Below are positions 36,068 through 43,304 of a stretch of 64,000 nucleotides of DNA, one piece after another (positions within the stretch are counted from its first letter, which is position 1; every line of letters starts with the position of its first letter). The notes beneath the pieces are model-generated. The model saw only the letters and a list, made by a program, of their open reading frames with translations. It did not search any database and was not told the DNA's origin. The translations under genes were made by a program, and so were the position numbers. Origin of the DNA: Ferrovibrio sp046297595 (GTDB lineage: Bacteria > Pseudomonadota > Alphaproteobacteria > Ferrovibrionales > Ferrovibrionaceae); assembly GCF_046297595.1 (NCBI RefSeq), contig NZ_JBKBHT010000002.1:248001-312000 (forward strand). The letters run 5' to 3'.

Positions 36068-36682
36068 TTAGCGCGAGTAATACTCGACGACCAGGTTCGG
36101 TTCCATCTTCACCGGATAGGGCACATCGGCCAGCAGCGGCACGCGGGTGAAGGTGGCCTTCAGCTTGCCCTGGTCCATGTCGATATAGTCGGGCACGTCG
36201 CGTTCGCTCGACTTCACGGCTTCCAGCACGAAGGGATAATCCTTCGCGGCGCCGCGCACTTCGATCACGTCGCCAATCTTCACCTGATAGCTCGGGATGG
36301 TGACGCGCTTGCCGTTGACCAGGATATGGCCATGGTTGACGAACTGGCGGGCGGCGAACACGGTGGCCACCACCTTCATGCGGTAGACCACGGCATCCAG
36401 GCGGCGCTCGAGCAGGCCGATCAGGTTCTCCGAGGTGTCGCCGCGGCGACGGTTGGCTTCCGCATAGGCGCGGCGGAACTGCTTCTCGGTGATGTTGCCG
36501 TAGTAGCCCTTCAGACGCTGCTTGGCCATCAGCTGCACGCCGTAATCCGAAGGCTTCTTGCGCTTCTGGCCATGCTGGCCCGGCGGATATTCGCGCTTGT
36601 TCAGCGGGCTCTTGGCGCGGCCCCAGAGGTTTTCGCCGAGGCGGCGGTTAATCTTGTACTTGGATTCCTGACGCTTGGTCAT
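36068..36682 (-). CDS. rpsD: 30S ribosomal protein S4
   Basis: A 204-residue primary 16S rRNA-binding protein. It begins MTKRQESKYKINRRLGENLW, with the S4 domain around RRLDAVVYRMK and NHGHILVNGKRV. It stands alone, as in other alphaproteobacteria, with its own promoter, leader hairpin and terminator. Confidence 0.97.
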   Translation of the reverse strand: MTKRQESKYKINRRLGENLWGRAKSPLNKREYPPGQHGQKRKKPSDYGVQLMAKQRLKGYYGNITEKQFRRAYAEANRRRGDTSENLIGLLERRLDAVVYRMKVVATVFAARQFVNHGHILVNGKRVTIPSYQVKIGDVIEVRGAAKDYPFVLEAVKSSERDVPDYIDMDQGKLKATFTRVPLLADVPYPVKMEPNLVVEYYSR

Positions 36683-36754
36683 TCTTCAGTCCTGAATTCG
36701 GCGCATGAGGGGAAGGCAGCCACGACGACCCGTTCATGCAAGGAATGCCGATCC

Positions 36755-36812
36755 CCCCGGTGAGGAGCCGGGGAGGGCGCGCGCATCATAGGGATGAACC
36801 GCCCCCCGTCAA
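36755..36812 (-). promoter_or_regulatory. rpsD promoter and leader hairpin
   Basis: On the minus strand TTGACG (36812-36807), a 16-base spacer and TATGAT (36790-36785) form a near-consensus sigma-70 promoter. About 95 bases of 5' leader follow, including the hairpin CCCCGG-CTCCTCA-CCGGGG (36773-36755). A leader that folds can allow S4 autoregulation, as seen in other bacteria, but that is an inference here. Confidence 0.65.
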
Positions 36813-37290
36813 GCTTGCATTGGGCCGACCGGCGCCGCGGAAGTGTGCAGCAAAGGCCAAATGACGCTGCCGGTTGCTCTATTTATTACTCAAAAGCGGC
36901 CAACCGGCCGCCATGAATACTCGATTTCTACTTATAGTGTAATTGAATCAAAGACTAAGCCAGCTTGCGCCCGATGGGTGCAACCTATACTACTTGAATA
37001 TTCGCTCCGATCACGGAGCAGCTTGGGGGCACAAGCTGGGGCAAAAATCCGCAGCAATCGGGGCAGATCGCGTCCGTTCGACCGACGGGGGCGCGTGGCG
37101 CCGTTCGGCCGGCGCAATGCCGCCCGCAAGTATTTCCCCCCAAGTATTTCCCCAGACAAAACCAGACATACAGCCAGAAAACAGCCAGAGAGACAGGCGA
37201 TGCGCATGTATAGCGTGACTATTGGCGTGGCAGGACCTTGCCCGATGCAGTTCCCCGTGCAGTCCCCGATGAGCCCGCAGGCCTGACCCC
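36813..37290. other. Gene-free stretch before the CHASE3 chemoreceptor
   Basis: No convincing gene is visible; short ORFs here have no ribosome site and no family resemblance. The segment is less GC-rich near 36870-37010. It holds a near-perfect tandem 14 bp repeat of CAAGTATTTCCCC (37127-37139 and 37141-37153). The chemoreceptor promoter may lie here, but no clear -35/-10 pair was identified. Confidence 0.4.
37127..37153. repeat. Tandem duplication of a 14 bp unit
   Basis: CAAGTATTTCCCC occurs twice with a period of 14 bases in the leader of the chemoreceptor gene. Function is unknown; it may be simple slippage. Confidence 0.7.
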
Positions 37291-39444
37291 ATGCGCAACC
37301 TCAGCATTTCCCTGCGCGTCTCTGCTGCCTTCGGCCTGATCCTCGCGCTGCTTCTGGCCGTCGCCGCCCTGGCCTACCAGAATGTGCGTTTCCTGGAGCG
37401 CGCCCAGCAGCAGACCGCGGAAAGCTTCCGCCTGCTGGATGCGCTGGCCGGCCTGGCCCAGGCGATGTCGGACCAGGAAACCGCCGTGCGCGGCTTCGCG
37501 CTGTCGGAAAACGAAAGTCATCTCGACACCGTGAATGCCGGCCGCGAGGCCAGCACGCGGCTGCTGGAGGAGCTGAAAACCCTTACCGCCGGCGACACCG
37601 AACAGGAAGAACGCCTGGCCCAGGCCACCAGCCGCATCGTCGACTGGCAGCTCAAATTCGCCGAAACGGCGGTCACCCGCCTGAAGGATGAAACCCGCCG
37701 CGAATCCGCCCTGCGCACCCTGCGCTCGCCGCTCAGCAAGGGGCAGATGGACGAAATCCGCTCCAGTTTAAGCGAGATGCGCGATGCCGAACGCGAGGAT
37801 CTCGCGCAGCGCAACCAGGCCCAGGATGCCGCCTTCATGCGGCTGATCGAGATCTCGGCCATCGGCCTCGGCGTGCTGCTGCTGGTGATCGTTATGGCCA
37901 TCGCCATGGTCCGCCGCAGCGTGGTGCGGCCGGTGCAGGACATGACGGCGACCATGCGCCGGCTCGCCGATGGCGACCTGTCGGTGGACGTGACCGGCGC
38001 GGAGCATCGTGACGAGGTGGGCGAGATGGCGCGCGCGTTGCAGGTGTTCAAGGACGGCATGGTGGCGCGCCGCGATGCCGAGAGCGAGATCGAACGCCAG
38101 CGCGAGGCCTCCGAACAGCGTCGCGTGGCGCGCGAGGCGCAGGAGCAGGCGGCGGCACGCGAGATTGCCGACCTGGTCGGCGCCGTGGCGGCGGGCGATG
38201 TGGCGCGGCGGCTCTCGGAGGACGGCAAGGATGGCCTCTATCTCGCCATCGCCCAGGGCATCAATCGCCTGACGGCGGCCGTGGAAGGCATGATCGGCGA
38301 ACTGGGCACCGTGCTGGGCGCCATGGCCGATGGCCGGCTGGATCGCCGCATCACCGGCGATTACGACGGCGCCTTCCGCCGCCTGAAGGACGACACCAAC
38401 CGCATGGCCGAGCGTCTGTCGGATATCGTGGCGCGACTCAGCCAGGCGGCCGGACAGGTGCGCTCGGCTTCCGACGAGATTTCCACCGGCAGCCAGGATC
38501 TGGCCAGCCGCACGGAATCCCAGGCCGCCAGCATCGAACAGACCGCTGCCTCCATGCACGAGGTGACCGCGACGGTGAAGCAGAATGCGGATAACGCTCA
38601 GGCCGCCAACCAGCTGGCGACGGCGGCGCGCGACACCGCCGATCGCGGCGGCAGCGTGGTGCAGGAAGCCGTAAACGCCGTGACCCAGATCGAACAGAGC
38701 GCGCAGAAGATCGCCGATATCGTGTCGCTGATCGACGAGATCGCCTTTCAGACCAACCTGCTCGCATTGAATGCGAGCGTGGAAGCGGCGCGTGCGGGTG
38801 AGGCCGGCAAGGGCTTTGCCGTGGTGGCGCAGGAAGTGCGCGCGCTGGCGCAGCGCAGCGCCAATGCGTCCAAGGACATCAAGGCGCTGATCGCGGATTC
38901 GAACGCGCAGGTGAAGACCGGAGCCGCGCTGGTGAACCGCACCGGCCAGTCGCTCACCGAGATCGTCACCGCGATCAAGAAGGTCAGCGACATCGTGGCC
39001 GAGATCGCTGCCGCTTCGCGCGAACAGGCGACGGGTCTGGAGCAGATCAACACGGCCGTCGCCGGCATGGACGAAATGACCCAGCGCAACGCCGCCCTGG
39101 TGGAACAGACTACGGCGGCCGCCCAGGCGCTGAACGGCCAGGCCGGCGAGCTGGCCCAGGCGGTCGGCTTCTTCCGCATCGGCACTGGCGCGCCTGTCGC
39201 GGCCAAACCGGCTGCCGCCGCCGTGCCGAGCGAGGCCGGCAAGTCCGAAGCGAAGCCGGAACCGAAACCAGAGGCGGCGGCGCCCGCACTGAAAGCCGCC
39301 GCCACGCTCTCGCCGAAGCCGGCGCCAAAACCCCCGGCAAAGCCGGTGGCCAAACCAGTGCTCAAGCGCCCACCCATGGTGGCCGCTGGTTCCGCCTCCG
39401 TGGCTGTCGCCGCGACGGATGATGACGATTGGAAGGAATTCTGA
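37291..39444 (+). CDS. Methyl-accepting chemotaxis protein with CHASE3 and pentapeptide tether
   Basis: A 717-residue chemoreceptor. TM1 is about 9-29; the CHASE3 sensor (30-180) has AMSDQETAVRGFALSENES; TM2 is about 188-208, followed by HAMP. The signalling hairpin contains LIDEIAFQTNLLALNASVEA and AGEAGKGFAVVAQEVR. A Pro/Lys-rich linker (about 640-705) leads to DDDDWKEF at the C-terminus, which matches the xWxxF pentapeptide that binds CheR/CheB. The other receptors in the window lack it. The ligand is unknown. Confidence 0.92.
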   Translation: MRNLSISLRVSAAFGLILALLLAVAALAYQNVRFLERAQQQTAESFRLLDALAGLAQAMSDQETAVRGFALSENESHLDTVNAGREASTRLLEELKTLTAGDTEQEERLAQATSRIVDWQLKFAETAVTRLKDETRRESALRTLRSPLSKGQMDEIRSSLSEMRDAEREDLAQRNQAQDAAFMRLIEISAIGLGVLLLVIVMAIAMVRRSVVRPVQDMTATMRRLADGDLSVDVTGAEHRDEVGEMARALQVFKDGMVARRDAESEIERQREASEQRRVAREAQEQAAAREIADLVGAVAAGDVARRLSEDGKDGLYLAIAQGINRLTAAVEGMIGELGTVLGAMADGRLDRRITGDYDGAFRRLKDDTNRMAERLSDIVARLSQAAGQVRSASDEISTGSQDLASRTESQAASIEQTAASMHEVTATVKQNADNAQAANQLATAARDTADRGGSVVQEAVNAVTQIEQSAQKIADIVSLIDEIAFQTNLLALNASVEAARAGEAGKGFAVVAQEVRALAQRSANASKDIKALIADSNAQVKTGAALVNRTGQSLTEIVTAIKKVSDIVAEIAAASREQATGLEQINTAVAGMDEMTQRNAALVEQTTAAAQALNGQAGELAQAVGFFRIGTGAPVAAKPAAAAVPSEAGKSEAKPEPKPEAAAPALKAAATLSPKPAPKPPAKPVAKPVLKRPPMVAAGSASVAVAATDDDDWKEF

Positions 39445-39484
39445 CCGGTCGGCAGGCCGACGGGTAGACATCCGCCGGTGTGGC

Positions 39485-39509
39485 ATCACATCCTGATACG
39501 GAATGTGAT
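39485..39509. promoter_or_regulatory. Inverted repeat upstream of the creatininase gene
   Basis: ATCACAT (39485-39491) and ATGTGAT (39503-39509) form a perfect 7+7 inverted repeat with an 11-base spacer, and TGG/CCA matches extend it. It lies 18 bp before the ATG, consistent with an operator for an unidentified regulator. Confidence 0.55.
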
Positions 39510-39526
39510 ACGCCAATGGAGTCGTC

Positions 39527-40273
39527 ATGCTGCTGCATCTGAGCACCTGGGCCGAGGTCGAGGATTACCTGAAACGCTCGACCGGGATCATCATCCCCAT
39601 CGGCTCCACCGAGCAGCATGGCCCCAACGGCCTGGTCGGCACCGATGCGATCTGCGCCGAGGTGCTGGCCAAAGCGGTGGGCGAGGCAGCCGGTGCGCTG
39701 GTTGGTCCCACCATCAATGTCGGCATGGCGCAGCACCATCTGGGTTTCCCCGGCTCGATGACGCTCCGGCCCTCCACGCTGATCGCGGTGATCCGCGACA
39801 TGGTGGTCAGCTTAAGCCGGCATGGCTTCGACCGCTTCTTTTTCCTCAACGGCCATGGCGGCAATGTCGCCACCGCCACGGCGGCCTTTTCCGAAATCTA
39901 TGCCGAGGCCAGCATGGCTCCTGCAGGCCATAACGCCCCCAGCCTGCGCTGCACGATCAAGAACTGGTGGGAGGCGCCATCGGCCAAGCGGCTGTCGGGC
40001 GAACTCTTCCCCGGCGAGGAAGGGGCGCACGCCACGCCGTCGGAAGTCTCGCTCACCTTCCACGCCTACCCCGAGGCCGTGAAGCAGGCCGAGATGTCGC
40101 CGCGCGTCGCGCCCTGGGGCAGCTTCACCGATGCGGCCGACTATCGCGCCCGCTTCCCCGATGGCCGCATCGGCTCCAACCCGGCGCTGGCCACGAAGGA
40201 ACACGGCAAGACCATCATGGATGCCGTGGTGCCCGAACTGGCCGAGAGTTATCGCAACTTCGTCGCACCCTGA
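39527..40273 (+). CDS. Creatininase family amidohydrolase
   Basis: A 248-residue metal-dependent amidohydrolase of the creatininase/formamide hydrolase family. Metal ligands fit GSTEQHGPN (E29, H31) and D40, with NGHGGN and GEEGAHATPSE in the conserved active site. The family also includes formamidopyrimidine and mycofactocin enzymes, so substrate assignment to creatinine is not safe. An NTF2-like gene starts 8 bp after its stop. Confidence 0.88.
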   Translation: MLLHLSTWAEVEDYLKRSTGIIIPIGSTEQHGPNGLVGTDAICAEVLAKAVGEAAGALVGPTINVGMAQHHLGFPGSMTLRPSTLIAVIRDMVVSLSRHGFDRFFFLNGHGGNVATATAAFSEIYAEASMAPAGHNAPSLRCTIKNWWEAPSAKRLSGELFPGEEGAHATPSEVSLTFHAYPEAVKQAEMSPRVAPWGSFTDAADYRARFPDGRIGSNPALATKEHGKTIMDAVVPELAESYRNFVAP

Positions 40274-40281
40274 AGCCGTCC

Positions 40282-40689
40282 ATGAGCAAGGCGCTGCTGA
40301 ACGACTATTACGCCGCCCTGCGCGACGGCGATTTCGAGGCGCTGGCGCGCATCGTGTCGCCCGATGTGACGGTGCGTTATTTCGGTCCGCCCGGTCTGCT
40401 GCCCTGGGTCGGCGTGCATGAGGGCTTCGAGGCCTATCGCCGATTCCTCACGCAAGTGCGCGAGGCGCTGGGGATCGTCGAGGTGGTGCAGGAGGCCGTG
40501 ATCGCCGAAGGCGACTGGGTGGTGGTGCTGGGCCGCGGCCGCTGGCGCGCCAAGGCCACGCAGCGCGACATCGCCGTGAACATGACCAACGCCTTCCGCT
40601 TTGCACCAGATGAGTCAGGGCGGTGCCGCGTCGCCGAATACCGCGTCTATACCGACACGGCGACCTTCGCTGCGGCGCTGAAGCCGTGA
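40282..40689 (+). CDS. NTF2-like (SnoaL) protein
   Basis: A 135-residue cone-fold protein. Motifs YYAALRDGDFEALARIVSPDV and the later NAFRFAPDESGRCRVAEYRVY are typical of SnoaL-type proteins. The role is unknown. It is probably co-transcribed with the creatininase gene, which suggests a catabolic enzyme pair; a second NTF2-like gene is at 29244. Confidence 0.8.
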   Translation: MSKALLNDYYAALRDGDFEALARIVSPDVTVRYFGPPGLLPWVGVHEGFEAYRRFLTQVREALGIVEVVQEAVIAEGDWVVVLGRGRWRAKATQRDIAVNMTNAFRFAPDESGRCRVAEYRVYTDTATFAAALKP

Positions 40690-40743
40690 CGCAAACGCAA
40701 TAAACGGGAAGCGGCCTGTTCCGCGCGGCGCTAGAGTGCCGCC

Positions 40744-41451
40744 ATGACCGACATCGTCTCCCGCATCGCCGCCCTCGACTGGTCCGCCCTGCTTGCCGCG
40801 CTGAACGAGCGCGGTTTCGCCGTCACGCCGCCGCTGCTGTCTGAGTCCCAGTGCCGCACGCTAGTCGCGCTGTATGACCGGCCGGATGGCTTCCGAAGCC
40901 GCGTGGTGATGCAGCGCCATGGCTATGGCCAGGGCGAATACCGTTATTTCCAGTATCCGCTGCCCGAACCGGTGCAGGCCCTGCGTCAGGGCCTCTATCC
41001 GCATCTGGCGCCGCTGGCCAATGACTGGCAGCAGCGCATGGGCTTGCCCGCACGCTTCCCGCTGCGACATGAAGACTACAAGGCGCTCTGCCATGCCGCC
41101 GGCCAGGCACGGCCCACCTGCCTGCTGCTGAAATACGGTCCGGGCGACTATAACCGCCTGCATCAGGACCTCTACGGCGAGATGGTGTTTCCCCTGCAGG
41201 CCACCCTGCTGCTCAGCGACCGTGCCGATTTCGAGGGCGGCGAGTTCGTGCTGGTGGAGAACAAGCCACGCAGCCAGAGCCGTGCCGAGGTGGTTTCATT
41301 GCAGCGCGGCGCCGCCGTGATTTTCGCGGTGAACCAGCGTCCGGTACGCGGCCCGCGCGGCGATTACCGTGTTGCAATGCGGCATGGCGTCAGCACCTTG
41401 CAGCGCGGCGAACGCCATACGCTGGGCGTGATCTTCCACGATGCCGGGTGA
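40744..41451 (+). CDS. 2-oxoglutarate/Fe(II) oxygenase family protein
   Basis: A 235-residue double-stranded beta-helix oxygenase. The iron ligands fit H140-x-D142 in RLHQDLYGE and H214 in AMRHGVS; the 2OG-binding basic residue lies in the RGERHTLGVIF segment. The middle LLLSDRADFEGGEFVLVE is typical of the prolyl/lysyl hydroxylase-like branch. The substrate is unknown. A strong 27 bp palindrome follows its stop. Confidence 0.8.
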   Translation: MTDIVSRIAALDWSALLAALNERGFAVTPPLLSESQCRTLVALYDRPDGFRSRVVMQRHGYGQGEYRYFQYPLPEPVQALRQGLYPHLAPLANDWQQRMGLPARFPLRHEDYKALCHAAGQARPTCLLLKYGPGDYNRLHQDLYGEMVFPLQATLLLSDRADFEGGEFVLVENKPRSQSRAEVVSLQRGAAVIFAVNQRPVRGPRGDYRVAMRHGVSTLQRGERHTLGVIFHDAG

Positions 41452-41478
41452 TTTCGTGACTGGTGTCACGTCACGAAA
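41452..41478. promoter_or_regulatory. Perfect inverted repeat between the oxygenase and a small gene
   Basis: TTTCGTGAC (41452-41460), a 9-base spacer and GTCACGAAA (41470-41478) form a perfect 9+9 repeat. The first base follows the oxygenase stop directly. It may terminate transcription (weakly, since there is no T-run) or be an operator for the small gene that starts 100 bp downstream. Confidence 0.55.
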
Positions 41479-41577
41479 AGACCGCAATCTCGTCACACCC
41501 TCTGCATGCTTGCCCCGGTAAGATCAGCGCCATACCTGAGTTGCAGGTAGCGAGAGTGAGAGTGAAAGGAGAGGGCG

Positions 41578-41811
41578 ATGCAGGAGCGGTACGAGACGAC
41601 CATGACGGCAACTGGCGTGACGGCGAAGGCCGGCAAGCAGGTCTGCTGGTTCGGCCGCGGTGAACCGGCCCTCAGCGACATGCTGGCCGATCCGATCACC
41701 CAGCTGCTGATGCGCCGCGACGGTGTGCAGGAAGGCGAGGTCCGCCGCCTGGTGGCCCGCCTGCAGCGTCGCCAGGTCGGCAACGGTCTTGAGCAGACCG
41801 CGGCCGACTGA
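41578..41811 (+). CDS. Small conserved-looking protein of unknown function (77 aa)
   Basis: A 77-residue protein read from ATG 41578 with a strong AAAGGAGAGG just upstream and its own intrinsic terminator. The middle reads LADPITQLLMRRDGVQEGEV, a motif resembling a widespread family of small alphaproteobacterial proteins. No signal peptide or membrane segment is visible. The function is not known. Confidence 0.65.
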   Translation: MQERYETTMTATGVTAKAGKQVCWFGRGEPALSDMLADPITQLLMRRDGVQEGEVRRLVARLQRRQVGNGLEQTAAD

Positions 41812-41818
41812 CCCCAGA

Positions 41819-41852
41819 AGCCCGCCAGGGACGAGGGTCCGGCGGGCTTTTT
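41819..41852 (+). terminator. Intrinsic terminator after the 77-aa gene
   Basis: AGCCCGCC / GGCGGGCT (8 bp stem, 14-base loop) followed by TTTTT. It separates the small gene from hemP. Confidence 0.85.
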
Positions 41853-41865
41853 GCGACCCTAAATA

Positions 41866-41892
41866 TGCGACTCATTCTCACTTGCATTCGCA
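41866..41892. promoter_or_regulatory. Probable Fur box upstream of hemP
   Basis: On the minus strand TGCGAATGCAAGTGAGAATG continues as AGTCGCA and contains GAGAAT-like hexamers with an overall palindromic trend (TGCGA...TCGCA). It resembles Fur boxes before haem-uptake genes, which fits the hemP gene downstream. Irr or RirA sites are alternatives. Confidence 0.5.
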
Positions 41893-41973
41893 GATGATCT
41901 TCCGTAATCTGAACACCACACGCCGTTCGCGGGGCTATGCCCCGCTTTCGGCGGCATGGGGCAGAGAATAGTC

Positions 41974-42180
41974 ATGACAGAGCTGGATCGGGCGGATTCC
42001 GCCGGGTGGCGTGGACGGGAGAATGAAGCGGACGGGTTGGCACTGGCGCCGGGCGGCGAATTGCCCCGGCTGTCGAGCCGTACGCTGTTCCGTACTGCGC
42101 GCGAGATCATCATCGAGCATGACGGCGCCGATTACCGCCTGCGCCTCACCACCAACGGCAAGCTGATCCTGACCAAATGA
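41974..42180 (+). CDS. hemP: Hemin uptake protein HemP
   Basis: A 68-residue HemP-family protein with the complete C-terminal signature SRTLFRTAREIIIEHDGADY, then LRLTTNGKLILTK. It is involved in haem uptake regulation in other proteobacteria. ATG 41974 is preferred, although an in-frame ATG at 41956 exists. No haem receptor lies next to it, which is unusual; a 38-codon gene follows by 11 bp. Confidence 0.85.
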   Translation: MTELDRADSAGWRGRENEADGLALAPGGELPRLSSRTLFRTAREIIIEHDGADYRLRLTTNGKLILTK

Positions 42181-42191
42181 CTGGAGGCCAA

Positions 42192-42308
42192 ATGATCAGA
42201 GGCAAGGGCATCACCACGCGCACTGCACCGATCAACCTGCTGGGCCAGGCTTTGCTCGGCGTGCTCGAAGCCTGCCGCGACATCCGGGTGATCAGCCGCG
42301 CCGGCTGA
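42192..42308 (+). CDS. Very small protein (38 aa) after hemP
   Basis: A 38-residue open frame with a strong GGAGG (42183-42187) four bases before the ATG at 42192. It encodes MIRGKGITTRTAPINLLGQA, then a hydrophobic and helical LLGVLEACRDIRVISRAG. It immediately follows hemP and is followed by a strong hairpin, so it is probably the second gene of the hemP transcript. No family was recognised. Confidence 0.55.
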   Translation: MIRGKGITTRTAPINLLGQALLGVLEACRDIRVISRAG

Positions 42309-42372
42309 GGTCAGACAACGAGATCCACAAAACGGCTGCTGCAGCTCCCTCCCACCCTGCCTGCGGTTGCCG

Positions 42373-42408
42373 TGCGGCCGGCGATGCTCCCTCAGCATCC
42401 CGGCCGCA
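42373..42408 (+). terminator. Strong hairpin after the hemP unit
   Basis: TGCGGCCGG and CCGGCCGCA enclose an inner GATGCT/AGCATC stem; the total stem is about 15 bp with one bulge. Only ATTCGTTTC follows, so it is a terminator-like hairpin with a weak U-tract. Confidence 0.6.
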
Positions 42409-42414
42409 TTCGTT

Positions 42415-42777
42415 TCAGGCGGCAATCACCCAGCCATCGGCATCGAGGCGCACGGCAAAGGGGATCAGGCTCTTGCCCTTGCAGGGGCCGAGGAAACACT
42501 GGCCGCTCTCAGGCGCGAACAGCGCGCCATGGGTGCCGCATTGCAGGGCCGACATGTCGCGGTTGAAAAAGGCATCCGGCCGCCAGTCCAGCGACGTGCG
42601 CGCATGCGGGCATTCATTCACGTAACCCAGCACGGCACCCTGCCAGCGCAGCACGAAACACTCGAAGCGCTCCTTGCCCGCGCCAAATGTCAGGCCTTTC
42701 GCGCCTGGCTCGGGAATATCGGCCAGCGCGACCAGCCGCGCGCCCGGCTCGGGCTGGTTGGGGCGGGTAGCCGTCAT
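42415..42777 (-). CDS. Rieske-type 2Fe-2S protein
   Basis: A 120-residue soluble Rieske domain protein. Cluster ligands are C56-P-H58 and C80-GT-H83, with the expected spacing. ATG 42777 is chosen; the upstream open frame reads MDGRDKPGHDD, which is the REP element rather than coding sequence. Such small Rieske proteins act as ferredoxins for oxygenases; no partner reductase is adjacent. Confidence 0.87.
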   Translation of the reverse strand: MTATRPNQPEPGARLVALADIPEPGAKGLTFGAGKERFECFVLRWQGAVLGYVNECPHARTSLDWRPDAFFNRDMSALQCGTHGALFAPESGQCFLGPCKGKSLIPFAVRLDADGWVIAA

Positions 42778-42790
42778 GACAAACCCTGAA

Positions 42791-42874
42791 TCGTCATGGC
42801 CGGGCTTGTCCCGGCCATCCACGTCTTTTTTAAAAGAAACTCGTGGATGCTCGGGCCAAGCCCGAGCATGACGA
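42791..42874. repeat. REP-type palindromic pair
   Basis: Two 33-base arms (42791-42823 and 42842-42874) are inverted relative to each other, with CGTCATG...CATCCACG outer sequences and inner hairpins around GGCTTGTCCC and GGGCCAAGCCC. They are of the common alphaproteobacterial intergenic palindrome type and lie between the convergent or neighbouring Rieske and EVE genes. Confidence 0.85.
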
Positions 42875-42888
42875 TGTATCTTGAATAG

Positions 42889-43302
42889 CTAGGCACTCAC
42901 GCCGCCCATCTTGCAGATCAGCTTCCAGCTTGCCGCATCGACGGGCGACACCGAGAGCCGCGACTGCCGCAGCAAAGCCAGGTCCTTCAGCTTCGGCTCG
43001 GCCTTGATCTGTGCCAGTGTGACCGGTGTCTTCAAAGGCATGAGCGCCTTCACGCTCACCATGCCGAATTTGCCGGTCTCGTCGGTGGGATCGGGGTGAT
43101 ACAGCTTGCATACCTCGACGATACCGACGATCTGCTTCTCGTCCACCGAGTGATAGAAGAAGGCGCGGTCGCCCAGCTTCATCGCCTTCATGTTATTGGC
43201 GGCCTGGTAATTGCGCACGCCGTTCCAGCTTTCAACCTTCTTCTTCACCTGCTGGTCCCACGACCAAGCAGACGGCTCGGATTTCATCAGCCAGTAGTTC
43301 AT
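42889..43302 (-). CDS. EVE domain protein
   Basis: A 137-residue EVE domain protein (PUA-like fold) that probably binds modified bases in DNA or RNA. Conserved start MNYWLMKSEPSAWSWDQ and WNGVRNYQAANNMKAMKLGDR. It ends 3 bp before... on the minus strand it lies just downstream of gpsA, an order common in alphaproteobacteria. There is no membrane segment. Confidence 0.92.
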   Translation of the reverse strand: MNYWLMKSEPSAWSWDQQVKKKVESWNGVRNYQAANNMKAMKLGDRAFFYHSVDEKQIVGIVEVCKLYHPDPTDETGKFGMVSVKALMPLKTPVTLAQIKAEPKLKDLALLRQSRLSVSPVDAASWKLICKMGGVSA

Positions 43303-43304
43303 CC

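Noticed and set aside
36843..37286. 147-codon plus-strand frame before the chemoreceptor
   Set aside because: No ribosome site, no family resemblance, Arg/Ser/Pro-rich composition, and it spans a tandem repeat.
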